Assembly (NCBI RefSeq): GCF_900141715.1
Contig: NZ_FQYK01000004.1
Span: 186,001 to 250,000, forward strand
Length of the DNA stretch: 64,000 nucleotides
Direction of reading: 5' to 3'
Origin: Algibacter luteus
Lineage (GTDB): Bacteria > Bacteroidota > Bacteroidia > Flavobacteriales > Flavobacteriaceae
Part shown: one piece after another, positions 50,475 through 58,905 of the stretch
How positions within the stretch are numbered: position 1 is the first letter of the stretch
How the letters are laid out: every line of letters starts with the position of its first letter
Translations under genes and position numbers: made by a program
The notes under the pieces: model-generated
The model's input: only the letters and a program-made list of their open reading frames with translations
Databases searched by the model: none
Told to the model about the DNA's origin: nothing

Positions 50475-53381
50475 TTATAGTTTTGATGAAAGTGAAATCT
50501 TTTTGTTTTTATCAATTATAGGCGTTATAGATTCTAAATATCCTGAACTTAATGCCTTTTTATTTTCTACAAATGGTCGAATTTGAAACAACCATAGTTT
50601 ATTGTCTTTAAAACCAAGTTCTACATCATAAGCGCCGTCGTAATCAGATTGGGTTTCTTTCGGAAGCGTTTTTCGGATGGTTTTTGCTAAAACGCGAATC
50701 TCGTTTATGTTTTGCTGATTTAAAATTGGAGTTTCAAAAGTTGCTTGTTTTTTAAGGAAACCACCGGTTTCTGGTAAACTGTTATAGGTTTGTTCTCGTG
50801 CAGGGGCTAAAAATTGTGTGCCACCGTTAATTTTTACCAAATATGTTTCTGCCAATTGCCCATCAACAGCACCACCAGCGCCGCGGCTCATGGCCACGGT
50901 TAAATCCTCTTCATTACCATTACTAATGCCTTTGGTAATTAAAACGCCTGAATAATCAACATCCACACTAGGAATAACTAAAATAGAAGGAAAAATATTT
51001 TCAGGATTCAAGAGGTATTTTTGACGCCATTTAAAGCTACGTTCTGTGTATGGCGAAGCCCAAACAGCCTTAATACCATCTAATATTTTGTCTCTGTCTG
51101 AAACATTAAATAGGGTCAAGTTTAGTCCAGCTCCAGTGAAATCTTTAAGATCTTCCATGTTAGTGTCACTTCTAAGGAACACTGGAATTTTGCCCAAATC
51201 TTCACCTAAAATACGCTTAAAATCTGTTTCTAATTGCGCAACAAATTCTGGTTTCAGTGTTATCTCTTTTATGGCTTTTCTTAAAGTTTCTAATTCTTGT
51301 AATTGATAGTTTTCAATTTCGGTTTCGTCAACACCTTCATTTCTCAATCTTTCCGCTTTTGCAAACATGATGTTTAAAAATGTCCAATACGACGCATCTT
51401 TATTAGGCATGATTTGATTCATGTGTTCTTTAAATATCCCGAAAGGAATCACTAAACCTTCAACAACCTTATCTGGGAACATTTTTTTGAGTTGACCTAA
51501 ATTTGCAGCTTTAGGTCCGCAAAGTTTGCCAGAATCACTAGCATCAACATCTCGTAAGTTTAAAATATTAGTTTCTGTAAGTCGAATGTTCTCTATTGGT
51601 ACTTCAATTTTTTCTTCATTGCGTTCTTTTTTTACAAATAATGCGCGTTCGGTTTCATTCATTTTAGCCTCTGGTTTCAAAATAATATTACCTTTATTTG
51701 AAACGGCATAAAATACTTTTTGTCCACTATATTTCTTCAGACTCTTTAAATTATCATCAGATAATGCAGCGTTTGGGATGCCTAAATTTCTAGCTAATAA
51801 TTGCACATGCGACACCATATTACCTTCTGAAACGGTTGCAATGCCTGCTATTGGTTTTAAATCGGCTGGAGGACGTTGAAAAATATATATTTTATCAGAA
51901 TGTACTTCAATGTCATCTGGAGAACCATCAACAACTACAAGCTCCCCAAAAGCGTACCCCGGATTCAATCCTCTAAATGAACTTTGGTTAGGAATATCCA
52001 TAACTTTATTGGTTAACGAAGATTCTTTAGCAATAAAATCACCTAATTCACCAACGTTTTCGCCAAGGTATAAAGCAATGGATCCTCTAATTTTATCATC
52101 GATAAAACCGTAAGCTTTAGGTTCGAAACCAGTATATACATCAACTGTGTGTTGGTAATTCGCTTTTACCATAGATGAACTCCATTCCACCAAGCTGCGT
52201 GCGTTTTCTAAAACTGAAGTCAATGTTTCTAAGGTTAAACTTTCCTCTTTTTCGCCGGGTGTTTTTAAATTAATTTGATCCCATTCTGATAATTCAATAT
52301 AGCCAGAACCAGCGGTAGCCATACCTAAATAACAAATTTTAGTAAGCATTTGCTGCAGGTTTTCAGGCTCCCATTCTGGTGATGTTTTAAAAACTATTTC
52401 TTCAAGTTTTAGGGATAAATCTAAAAGCTGTAATCTGGCCATTGGACGCTTTTCATCTAAAATAGATTCTCTAATTGCCATTAGAAGTTCAGCTGTATCA
52501 GGAATTAATAATGACGCTTTGGTTTCAGATGAATGGGATGCGATAAAATTTGATATTTTTTCACCAATTGGTGTGTTTTTAAATAATGAGGATTTGTTAA
52601 CTAGAGATTTTATATCAATAGGCTTGTAAAACTTTTGCATGGTACTAACTAGTTCATCAATCTTGTTTTTATGATTAACAGAGAGTTGGTTAGCGTATTT
52701 ATTTTTAAAAGCAATGACTTTTACAATATCTGATGCTTCAGGTTGACCATGAATTTTAACACGTAAATCCATAAACTGTATAAACTCATCTGAAATGACT
52801 TTTGACTGACTTCGCATAAGTTGAGACAAATTATCATCACCGTTGTGTGGAATATCTTTTAATGACTGACGAATTAAAAAATAATGCTTTTCTAGGTTTT
52901 CGTCTTTGGTTAACAACCATTTATAGAAATCAATTCCCCAAGCTTCTTCATCTTCAGATTGAATGGCTCCTCTATAAAATTGCCCTTTTTCATTAATCCA
53001 TCCATTATCTATAGCTCGCAAATACTTATCGATTTGATATTGCTTTAATCTCGATTGGTTATTTTCGGCATCCCAAAATTCAACCTTATCGGAATAGGCT
53101 AAAATTTGACCTAAATAAATATGATTTGACTTTCCAAGAGAAACTACGGCATCTTTATAACGCGCATGCTGCACTCCTGGACCAATGTTATCTGGACATG
53201 GGTCTTTGGGTTGCCTTATGCTACCATCAGTACAAAACCAACGTATATCCTTATAAGGACCTCTTACGTCGTTTTTATATTGAATTACTTGTTGAGCAAT
53301 AGCTTCATTACTAACTTTTTGAGAAAAGCTTTTGGCAATAAAACTTATTAAAATCACACTTAATAAAACTGTCTTTTTCAT
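50475..53381 (-). CDS. Exported dikinase-like protein (phosphohistidine plus C-terminal ATP-grasp)
   Basis: A 968-residue protein with a clear signal peptide (MKKTVLLSVILISFIAKSFSQ). Residues 25-430 are an unrecognised helical region. A swivelling phosphohistidine domain (about 470-570) has candidate His525 (MVSHVQLLARNLGIP). The pyruvate-phosphate-dikinase ATP-binding domain (about 615-955, with CGPKAANLGQLKK, FLRSDTNMEDL, FQIRPF) is C-terminal. PEP synthase has the reverse order plus a PEP barrel, which is missing here. His-domain then ATP domain is the order of glucan water dikinases. Export is odd for an ATP-dependent enzyme. Its function is unknown; phosphorylation of an envelope glycan is speculative. 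Confidence 0.75.
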   Translation of the reverse strand: MKKTVLLSVILISFIAKSFSQKVSNEAIAQQVIQYKNDVRGPYKDIRWFCTDGSIRQPKDPCPDNIGPGVQHARYKDAVVSLGKSNHIYLGQILAYSDKVEFWDAENNQSRLKQYQIDKYLRAIDNGWINEKGQFYRGAIQSEDEEAWGIDFYKWLLTKDENLEKHYFLIRQSLKDIPHNGDDNLSQLMRSQSKVISDEFIQFMDLRVKIHGQPEASDIVKVIAFKNKYANQLSVNHKNKIDELVSTMQKFYKPIDIKSLVNKSSLFKNTPIGEKISNFIASHSSETKASLLIPDTAELLMAIRESILDEKRPMARLQLLDLSLKLEEIVFKTSPEWEPENLQQMLTKICYLGMATAGSGYIELSEWDQINLKTPGEKEESLTLETLTSVLENARSLVEWSSSMVKANYQHTVDVYTGFEPKAYGFIDDKIRGSIALYLGENVGELGDFIAKESSLTNKVMDIPNQSSFRGLNPGYAFGELVVVDGSPDDIEVHSDKIYIFQRPPADLKPIAGIATVSEGNMVSHVQLLARNLGIPNAALSDDNLKSLKKYSGQKVFYAVSNKGNIILKPEAKMNETERALFVKKERNEEKIEVPIENIRLTETNILNLRDVDASDSGKLCGPKAANLGQLKKMFPDKVVEGLVIPFGIFKEHMNQIMPNKDASYWTFLNIMFAKAERLRNEGVDETEIENYQLQELETLRKAIKEITLKPEFVAQLETDFKRILGEDLGKIPVFLRSDTNMEDLKDFTGAGLNLTLFNVSDRDKILDGIKAVWASPYTERSFKWRQKYLLNPENIFPSILVIPSVDVDYSGVLITKGISNGNEEDLTVAMSRGAGGAVDGQLAETYLVKINGGTQFLAPAREQTYNSLPETGGFLKKQATFETPILNQQNINEIRVLAKTIRKTLPKETQSDYDGAYDVELGFKDNKLWLFQIRPFVENKKALSSGYLESITPIIDKNKKISLSSKL

Positions 53382-53405
53382 TTAATATAATATACGATTT
53401 TATAT

Positions 53406-53413
53406 CAAATGTA
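53406..53413 (-). promoter_or_regulatory. -7 promoter element of the dikinase-like gene
   Basis: On the minus strand this reads TACATTTG, an exact TAnnTTTG match, 24 bp upstream of the start codon at 53381. Confidence 0.5.
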
Positions 53414-53492
53414 TAACCAAAAAAATTAAAAATAATAAGTTTTTAAATAATTTATTTACAAGGGTTTAAAAGCATAAAATTAAACATATTCA

Positions 53493-54500
53493 TTACCCAC
53501 CAATGGTAATCATACTGCGGTTATTATTGTGCAATTTAGGTTGTTGAAGTTTTTCTAAAGTATCCATGCCACCACGAATTTTAAACTTCGCCTGTACTGC
53601 CTTTTGAATTACAGGTTCAATAGTATTTCCTGTGCGAAGGGTTGTTAATAAATCTGATTCTGTAGAAGAAAACAAACAGTTTTTTAGCTGGCCATTGGCG
53701 GTTAAACGGAGTCTATTACAAGAATCGCAAAACGGATTGGTAACCGAACTGATAATGGCAAAACTGCCTTTGTAGCCCTCTATTTTATAATTTTTTGAGG
53801 TATCGTTAGGCGCATCCTGTAACCTAACAATTTGGTCCTTAGTGAACGATGTATTTACATAATTCATTATTTCAGCATATGATACCATCTTACTCATATC
53901 CCATTTATTACCATCAAAAGGCATAAACTCAATAAAACGAACTGAAATAGGTAAATCTTTAGTAAAATGTATAAAATCGATGATTTCATTTTCGTTAAAT
54001 CCTTTCATTAAAACCGCATTTACTTTTACAGTAAAGCCTTCTTTTTCCAATAATAAAATGTTGTTATAAACTTTCTCGAATTCGTGTCTTCTGGTGATAT
54101 GTTTAAATTTAGCGGCATCCAAAGAATCGAGACTAACATTAATTTTTTTAACCCCATTAGCTTTTAATATATCAATGAACTTATCGATAATTACAGCATT
54201 AGAAGTAATAGATAACTCTACAGGAAGAGTTGCTAGTTTTTCTAAAATAACAGGAATATCTTTTCGAATCAATGGTTCGCCACCAGTAAGTCGTATTTTG
54301 GTAACACCATGGTTTACAAAAGTTTTGGCTATTTCATAGATTTCCTCGTAAGTCATTAAATGACTTTTTGGAGAAAGTTGAACACCTTCTTCAGGCATAC
54401 AATAGGTGCATCGTAAATTACAACGTTCAATTAAAGAAATACGTAAATAGCCATGGTCTCTACCATGTGAATCTTGTAATATGTTTTTTTCGTTTGTCAT
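53493..54500 (-). CDS. moaA: GTP 3',8-cyclase MoaA
   Basis: Radical-SAM enzyme of the first step of molybdenum cofactor synthesis, making 3',8-cyclo-GTP with MoaC downstream. The 335-residue protein has the N-terminal cluster Cys-x3-Cys-x2-Cys (RCNLRCTYCMPEEG) and the C-terminal cluster region NPFCDSCNRLRLTANGQLKNC. It ends in a Gly-Gly tail (MITIGG), which in MoaA is needed for activity. Its start abuts the stop of moaCB, consistent with one operon running from moeA leftward. Confidence 0.95.
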   Translation of the reverse strand: MTNEKNILQDSHGRDHGYLRISLIERCNLRCTYCMPEEGVQLSPKSHLMTYEEIYEIAKTFVNHGVTKIRLTGGEPLIRKDIPVILEKLATLPVELSITSNAVIIDKFIDILKANGVKKINVSLDSLDAAKFKHITRRHEFEKVYNNILLLEKEGFTVKVNAVLMKGFNENEIIDFIHFTKDLPISVRFIEFMPFDGNKWDMSKMVSYAEIMNYVNTSFTKDQIVRLQDAPNDTSKNYKIEGYKGSFAIISSVTNPFCDSCNRLRLTANGQLKNCLFSSTESDLLTTLRTGNTIEPVIQKAVQAKFKIRGGMDTLEKLQQPKLHNNNRSMITIGG

Positions 54501-55411
54501 TAGTCGTGTCTGGCACCTTTTAAAATTCCAAAAATGTGTAATACGGAAGGGAATATAGCATCCATTGATTCTTTTGCGCCATTGGTTGATCCTGGCAAAG
54601 CTAAAACCAATGAGTTATTAATAGTTCCAGCTACACTTCTTGACAACATAGCATAAGGCATCCGGTCTTGTCCGTAACTTCTAATCGCTTCTTCAATTCC
54701 TGGGATTCGTCTATCTAGAATTGGTATTAAGGCTTCTGGTGTTACATCGCGACCCGAAAGTCCTGTACCACCGGTATAAATTATTAAATCAATACCTTGG
54801 TTTTGATAAGAATAAGCTTTTTCTTGAATAACCTCTTTTTCATCAGGAATAATCACATATTCAGAAACTACAACCTCACAAGATTTTAATTTTTCTATAA
54901 TGGCTTTTCCGGCTTTATCTTCTTTAAGTCCTGCTGAAATAGAATCGCTACAAACCACAACTGCTGCCGTTAAATCTTTTCTGAATTTATCTCTAAAATC
55001 AGATTTCCCGCCTTTTTTTGATAGCAATTTTATAGCATGAATCTCAATGCCTTTATCAATAGGTTTAAGCATATCATACATATTAAGAGCTACTACGCTA
55101 GCACCATGCATCGCTTCAACTTCAACTCCTGTTTTATAAATGGTTTTTACTGTAAATAAAACGGTAATTTCTAGTCCATTAATTTCATATTCCACACCAG
55201 TAAATTCAATAGGTAAGGGGTGACAATCTGGTAGAATATCAGGAGTTCGTTTTACACCCAATAATCCTGCTGCTTTACTCATAGCAAATACATTGCCTTT
55301 AGGTACGGTGTCGTTTTGAATCGCCGTTATCGTTTCAGGTTTGCTAACTTTTACAACTGCTTGTGCAACTGCGGTTCGAAGTGTTGTTACTTTGTGAGTT
55401 ATATCGACCAT
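54500..55411 (-). CDS. moaCB: Bifunctional MoaC-MoaB/MogA molybdenum cofactor protein
   Basis: A 303-residue fusion. Residues 1-150 are MoaC (cyclic pyranopterin monophosphate synthase; DCHPLPIEFTGVEYE, EVEAMHGASVVALNMYDMLK in parts). Residues about 158-303 are a MoaB/MogA molybdopterin adenylyltransferase domain (VVCSDSISAGLKEDKAG, YTGGTGLSGRDVTPEALIP). The fusion is known in Bacteroidota. It shares one base with moaA. The gap of about 70 bp before it, toward moaE, is the largest inside the operon. Confidence 0.93.
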   Translation of the reverse strand: MVDITHKVTTLRTAVAQAVVKVSKPETITAIQNDTVPKGNVFAMSKAAGLLGVKRTPDILPDCHPLPIEFTGVEYEINGLEITVLFTVKTIYKTGVEVEAMHGASVVALNMYDMLKPIDKGIEIHAIKLLSKKGGKSDFRDKFRKDLTAAVVVCSDSISAGLKEDKAGKAIIEKLKSCEVVVSEYVIIPDEKEVIQEKAYSYQNQGIDLIIYTGGTGLSGRDVTPEALIPILDRRIPGIEEAIRSYGQDRMPYAMLSRSVAGTINNSLVLALPGSTNGAKESMDAIFPSVLHIFGILKGARHD

Positions 55412-55484
55412 TATTGTTATTTGTTTAGGTGTTTGTTGTTTAGATGTTATCGACTTAAAGTCAATCAGCTAAACAAGATACATT

Positions 55485-55931
55485 TTAACTATTCACTTTC
55501 CATTGATGGCTTTCATCTTCAAAAATTTCCTTTCCAAACACAGGAACATCTGCTTTAATCGCTTCAACAATATATTCTAATGCTTCAAAAACGACTTTTC
55601 GTCTTGGTGAAGACACAAAAACGAATAAACAAATTTCGCCTGCTTTTACAGTACCTAAACTGTGATAAATGTGCATGCATGTTAAATCGAATTTTTCAAA
55701 AGCGGATTCTCTAATCTCATGAAATTTTTGATTTGCCATATCCTCATACGCAGTATATTCAATAGCAGAAACGATTTTACCATCAATATCATCTGCTCTT
55801 ACTTGGCCTAAAAAAATATTATGAGCACCAATACTTGTTTTGGTTTGATGTTTGTAAATCGAATTCCCTATAAATTCTGATGTAATAGCGCCTTCTTTGA
55901 AAACACTTTTCATTGGTTTTTTATCTTTCAT
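55485..55931 (-). CDS. moaE: Molybdopterin synthase catalytic subunit MoaE
   Basis: The large subunit of molybdopterin synthase (148 residues), which moves sulfur from thiocarboxylated MoaD to the pterin. Typical segments are GAHNIFLGQVRAD, EYTAYEDMANQKFHEI, HIYHSLGTVKAGEICLFV and SSPRRKVVFEALEYIVE. It follows moeB by 7 bp in the operon, and its partner MoaD is encoded one gene upstream. Confidence 0.94.
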   Translation of the reverse strand: MKDKKPMKSVFKEGAITSEFIGNSIYKHQTKTSIGAHNIFLGQVRADDIDGKIVSAIEYTAYEDMANQKFHEIRESAFEKFDLTCMHIYHSLGTVKAGEICLFVFVSSPRRKVVFEALEYIVEAIKADVPVFGKEIFEDESHQWKVNS

Positions 55932-55938
55932 TTTGACA

Positions 55939-57033
55939 TCATTTTAAATGTTCTTTTATTTTATTATTTATTTTTGAAGCGCCTTCCACAATACTAAAAC
56001 AGTTTTGAACTTTGTGTTCTTGTAACATTTGTGCAGCTTGTTTACTCCGTATTCCTGATTGACAAAAAAGGGCTTTCGTTTTTTCTGAATCTAATTGATG
56101 TAGATTATTCTCTAATTGACTTAATGGTATATTGATAACTTCCAAGCCTTTAATTTTTGGTTGTTCAATCGCATCTCTAACATCAATAAATTGAACGTTT
56201 TCTGAAGTCAATAGGTCTTCAATGAAGGCGGTTTTTATTTCGCTTTCACAATTAAAAGCGATGTTGGTTTTATCGAAGTTGTCTTTGATTTTTAAAACGG
56301 ACTGTATTATTTCTTCAGATTTATTAATTTTTAATATGGAATTTTGAAGTGTTAATGCGTTGTAATACCATACTTTTCCTGAAAGCACATCACCAATACC
56401 TAAAATTATTTTTAGAACTTCGTTGGCTTGCATGCTCCCAATAATTCCCGGGAGAACACCCAAAACGCCAATGTCTGAACAATTTGGAACGCTACCCTGT
56501 TTCGGTGGATTTGGAAATAGACAACGGTAACTTGGTCCGTTATTATAATTGAATACCGAAACCTGTCCTTCAAACTTATAAATGGCTCCAAATACCAAAG
56601 GTTTATTAGTTATTAGACAAGCGTCATTCACTAAATAGCGTGTTTCAAAATTATCGGAACCATCAACGATGATATCATAGTTTTCAAATAAATTAATAGC
56701 ATTTTGATGCGTTAATCGTTCCGCGTAAGCGTTAATTTGTATACTTTCATTTAAATCTTCCAATCGTTCCTTGGCTGCTATAGCTTTGTTTTTTCCTAAT
56801 GAAGATTTGCCAAAGAGCACTTGACGTTGCAAATTAGATAATTCAACCACATCAAAATCAATAACACCAATAGTTCCAACACCTGCAGCCGTTAGATATT
56901 GCAAAATAGGACAACCTAAACCACCGGCTCCAACCACTAATACTTTAGCGTTTGACAGTTTATCTTGACCAATCTGGCCAATTTCTGAAAGCACAATATG
57001 TCCGTTATATCTACTCATGTTATCCGCCTGCAA
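55939..57033 (-). CDS. moeB: MoeB-type adenylyltransferase with C-terminal rhodanese
   Basis: This 364-residue E1-like protein activates the MoaD C-terminus by adenylation. The N-terminal Rossmann site GAGGLGCPILQYLTAAGVG and the SNLQRQVLF and DNFETRYLVND segments are those of ThiF/MoeB. The last 100 residues are a rhodanese-like domain (FIDVRDAIEQ) with candidate active Cys in LFCQSGIRS, which could supply sulfur. I see no paired CxxC zinc motifs of the E. coli type. It overlaps moaD by 14 bp. Confidence 0.9.
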   Translation of the reverse strand: MQADNMSRYNGHIVLSEIGQIGQDKLSNAKVLVVGAGGLGCPILQYLTAAGVGTIGVIDFDVVELSNLQRQVLFGKSSLGKNKAIAAKERLEDLNESIQINAYAERLTHQNAINLFENYDIIVDGSDNFETRYLVNDACLITNKPLVFGAIYKFEGQVSVFNYNNGPSYRCLFPNPPKQGSVPNCSDIGVLGVLPGIIGSMQANEVLKIILGIGDVLSGKVWYYNALTLQNSILKINKSEEIIQSVLKIKDNFDKTNIAFNCESEIKTAFIEDLLTSENVQFIDVRDAIEQPKIKGLEVINIPLSQLENNLHQLDSEKTKALFCQSGIRSKQAAQMLQEHKVQNCFSIVEGASKINNKIKEHLK

Positions 57034-57253
57034 ATGGTGGTAATAAGGCTATTTCTTGCCCTGTTATTTTAGTGTTTTCATTAACCAATTCCTGATTTTG
57101 CGCCACTTGAAAATCTTTGGTTTTTAGCGTATTATATTTTCTATAAAGCGTTTCTAAAAGTTCGTAAACGTAAGTGCCTCCAAATTCTAGAGTTTCTTCT
57201 TCTAATTGCGTTATGTCTGTTAATTGTCCGAAGTATTTAATCGTTATATTCAT
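57020..57253 (-). CDS. moaD: Molybdopterin synthase sulfur carrier MoaD
   Basis: A 77-residue ubiquitin-like carrier ending in the diagnostic PPFAGG, whose terminal Gly is adenylated by MoeB and thiocarboxylated. ATG 57253 (MNITIKYFGQL) gives the family's normal length. A start 12 codons earlier would lie within mobA and adds non-conserved residues. It overlaps both mobA and moeB, suggesting translational coupling. Confidence 0.92.
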   Translation of the reverse strand: MNITIKYFGQLTDITQLEEETLEFGGTYVYELLETLYRKYNTLKTKDFQVAQNQELVNENTKITGQEIALLPPFAGG

Positions 57254-57821
57254 TTTCAACAGTTTTATATTCAGTTTGTGTGTTGACATTCATCGTATGT
57301 TTTATTTGATGCTTGTCTAAAACAATATTTTTGACCTTACACTTATTTACAGCAATTCGTAAACGTCGTTCGTCTTGTTGTAATAAGTTGTAAAACGTTT
57401 TTGCAACTTGTTTTTTATAAAGGGCAATTAAGGGCATTGATTTTCCATCACTTTCCAATTGAATGATATCGTGAGTATCATCTGCAGAATCAATTAATTT
57501 TTGAAGAATTTCTGAAGTAATCAAAGGAATATCACAGCTTAAAATCAAATTATATTTAGTTGAAGAGGCTTCTAAGCCTGAATAGATGCCTGCTACTGGT
57601 CCAGCATTTTTAAAAACATCTTCGATTCTATCAATCCCAAAAGCATCATATTCAGGATTGTTTGAAACAATTAATATTTTAGACACTAAAGGTTGCAAAG
57701 CATCGATACTATATTGAACAAAAGGTTTTTTGTTCAATTCTAAAAAGCCTTTATCGGTTCCCATGCGTTCGCTTTTACCGCCTGCTAAAATAATACCTGT
57801 TATGTTCTTTTTGTCAAGCAT
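57237..57821 (-). CDS. mobA: Molybdenum cofactor guanylyltransferase MobA
   Basis: MobA adds GMP to molybdopterin to form the guanine-dinucleotide cofactor needed by the NapA, NasA and YdeP-type enzymes encoded in this window. The 194-residue protein has the nucleotidyltransferase loop GIILAGGKSERMGTDKG and the LSCDIPLIT metal site. It abuts the TSUP gene (1 bp) and overlaps moaD by 17 bp. Confidence 0.92.
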   Translation of the reverse strand: MLDKKNITGIILAGGKSERMGTDKGFLELNKKPFVQYSIDALQPLVSKILIVSNNPEYDAFGIDRIEDVFKNAGPVAGIYSGLEASSTKYNLILSCDIPLITSEILQKLIDSADDTHDIIQLESDGKSMPLIALYKKQVAKTFYNLLQQDERRLRIAVNKCKVKNIVLDKHQIKHTMNVNTQTEYKTVENEYND

Positions 57822-57822
57822 T

Positions 57823-58563
57823 TTAAGTGAATATTAATTTAAAACAAGCAATTACTAAAACGAAAGCTAGAATATATCTTAAACTTTGATTGTTTATTTT
57901 TTTGCTGCCATAGTATCCGCCTAAAACACCACCAACCAAGGCAATAGCAACTAGTAAAAAGGATTCTTTTTCGAGGGTAACACCAACACTAAATTGTCCG
58001 ATTAATGCTGAGGCTGAATTCACCCAGATAAATAATGCTGAAACTGCAGCCGCTTCTTTCATGTTTCCCCAATGAAATAATAAAATAAGAGGAGTTAAGA
58101 TAATACCTCCTCCAATACCAATTAGCCCTGAAAAAAAGCCTATAATTCCACCAATGACCAGCCCTTGCATAATTTTTACTTGCTTGATTGAGTCGCTTTC
58201 TTTTCCAAAAACATTCAACATTTTTAAAATAGCAAATACCAATAAAAAAGCTAGTATTTTTTTATAGAGAGAAGCATCTATATCAAATCGCCCACCCAAT
58301 AAAGAAAAAGGGATAGAGGTTATGGCAAATGATAAAAACAGCTTTTTGTTAAAAAAACCTCCTTTGTAATAATAAAAAAATGAGATTCCTGCCACAAACA
58401 AGTTAAGTAATAGGGCAGTGGGTTTCATGTTTTCTGGAGCAAACGAAAACAATGCCATAAGTGCTAAATATCCACTTGCACCACCGTGACCCACACTTGA
58501 ATATAGAAACGAGACCACCGGAAGGATGAGTAAAAAAATAAATATGTTTTCCGTTTGAAGCAT
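57823..58563 (-). CDS. TSUP (TauE/SafE) family membrane transporter
   Basis: About 246 residues with seven or eight transmembrane segments and the two TSUP repeats (SSVGHGGASGYLALMALF near the start, GLIGIGGGIILTPLILLF in the second half). Family members export or import sulfite, sulfoacetate or other sulfur compounds. Inside a molybdenum cofactor operon an oxyanion such as molybdate or sulfite is plausible, but the substrate is not shown by sequence. The start ATG 58563 is preferred over one five codons upstream because it falls just after the modE-like stop. Confidence 0.82.
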   Translation of the reverse strand: MLQTENIFIFLLILPVVSFLYSSVGHGGASGYLALMALFSFAPENMKPTALLLNLFVAGISFFYYYKGGFFNKKLFLSFAITSIPFSLLGGRFDIDASLYKKILAFLLVFAILKMLNVFGKESDSIKQVKIMQGLVIGGIIGFFSGLIGIGGGIILTPLILLFHWGNMKEAAAVSALFIWVNSASALIGQFSVGVTLEKESFLLVAIALVGGVLGGYYGSKKINNQSLRYILAFVLVIACFKLIFT

Positions 58564-58564
58564 T

Positions 58565-58903
58565 TTATAAGTTTTCAATTTTTTCTAATTGCTTATCTAA
58601 AAACTCCCAGCAGTTTTTATTAATTTCATCAAAAGCTAGTATTAACGATTTACCATAATCTGTCAGTTCTGCGCCACCACCACCTTTGCCACCAATACTA
58701 TTTATGGTTACTGGTTTTTTTGCTGATTTATTCACCGAGTCTAGCAAATTCCAAGCTTTTTTATATGATATGTTTAATGCTTTAGCTGCTTTTGATAATG
58801 ATCCTGTTTTATCTATCGCTTTTAATAATTGTACTCTGCCTTCACCTAAAAGCACATGCTTATCAGACTCAATCCAGATTCTACTTTTTATTTTATAACT
58901 CAT
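58565..58903 (-). CDS. Short ModE-like winged-helix regulator
   Basis: This 112-residue protein corresponds only to the N-terminal DNA-binding domain of ModE (LLKAIDKTGSLSKAAKALNISYKKAWNLLDS). SIGGKGGGGAELTDYGKSLI follows, with the glycine-rich wing. The molybdate-binding TOBE domains of full ModE are absent, so it must sense molybdate differently or through a partner, or act constitutively. It sits between moeA and the TSUP gene and may control this operon. Confidence 0.85.
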   Translation of the reverse strand: MSYKIKSRIWIESDKHVLLGEGRVQLLKAIDKTGSLSKAAKALNISYKKAWNLLDSVNKSAKKPVTINSIGGKGGGGAELTDYGKSLILAFDEINKNCWEFLDKQLEKIENL

Positions 58904-58905
58904 AT

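Noticed and set aside
50475-53381. Calling the large exported protein a phosphoenolpyruvate synthase
   Set aside because: The domain order is reversed, the PEP-binding barrel is missing and a signal peptide is present.
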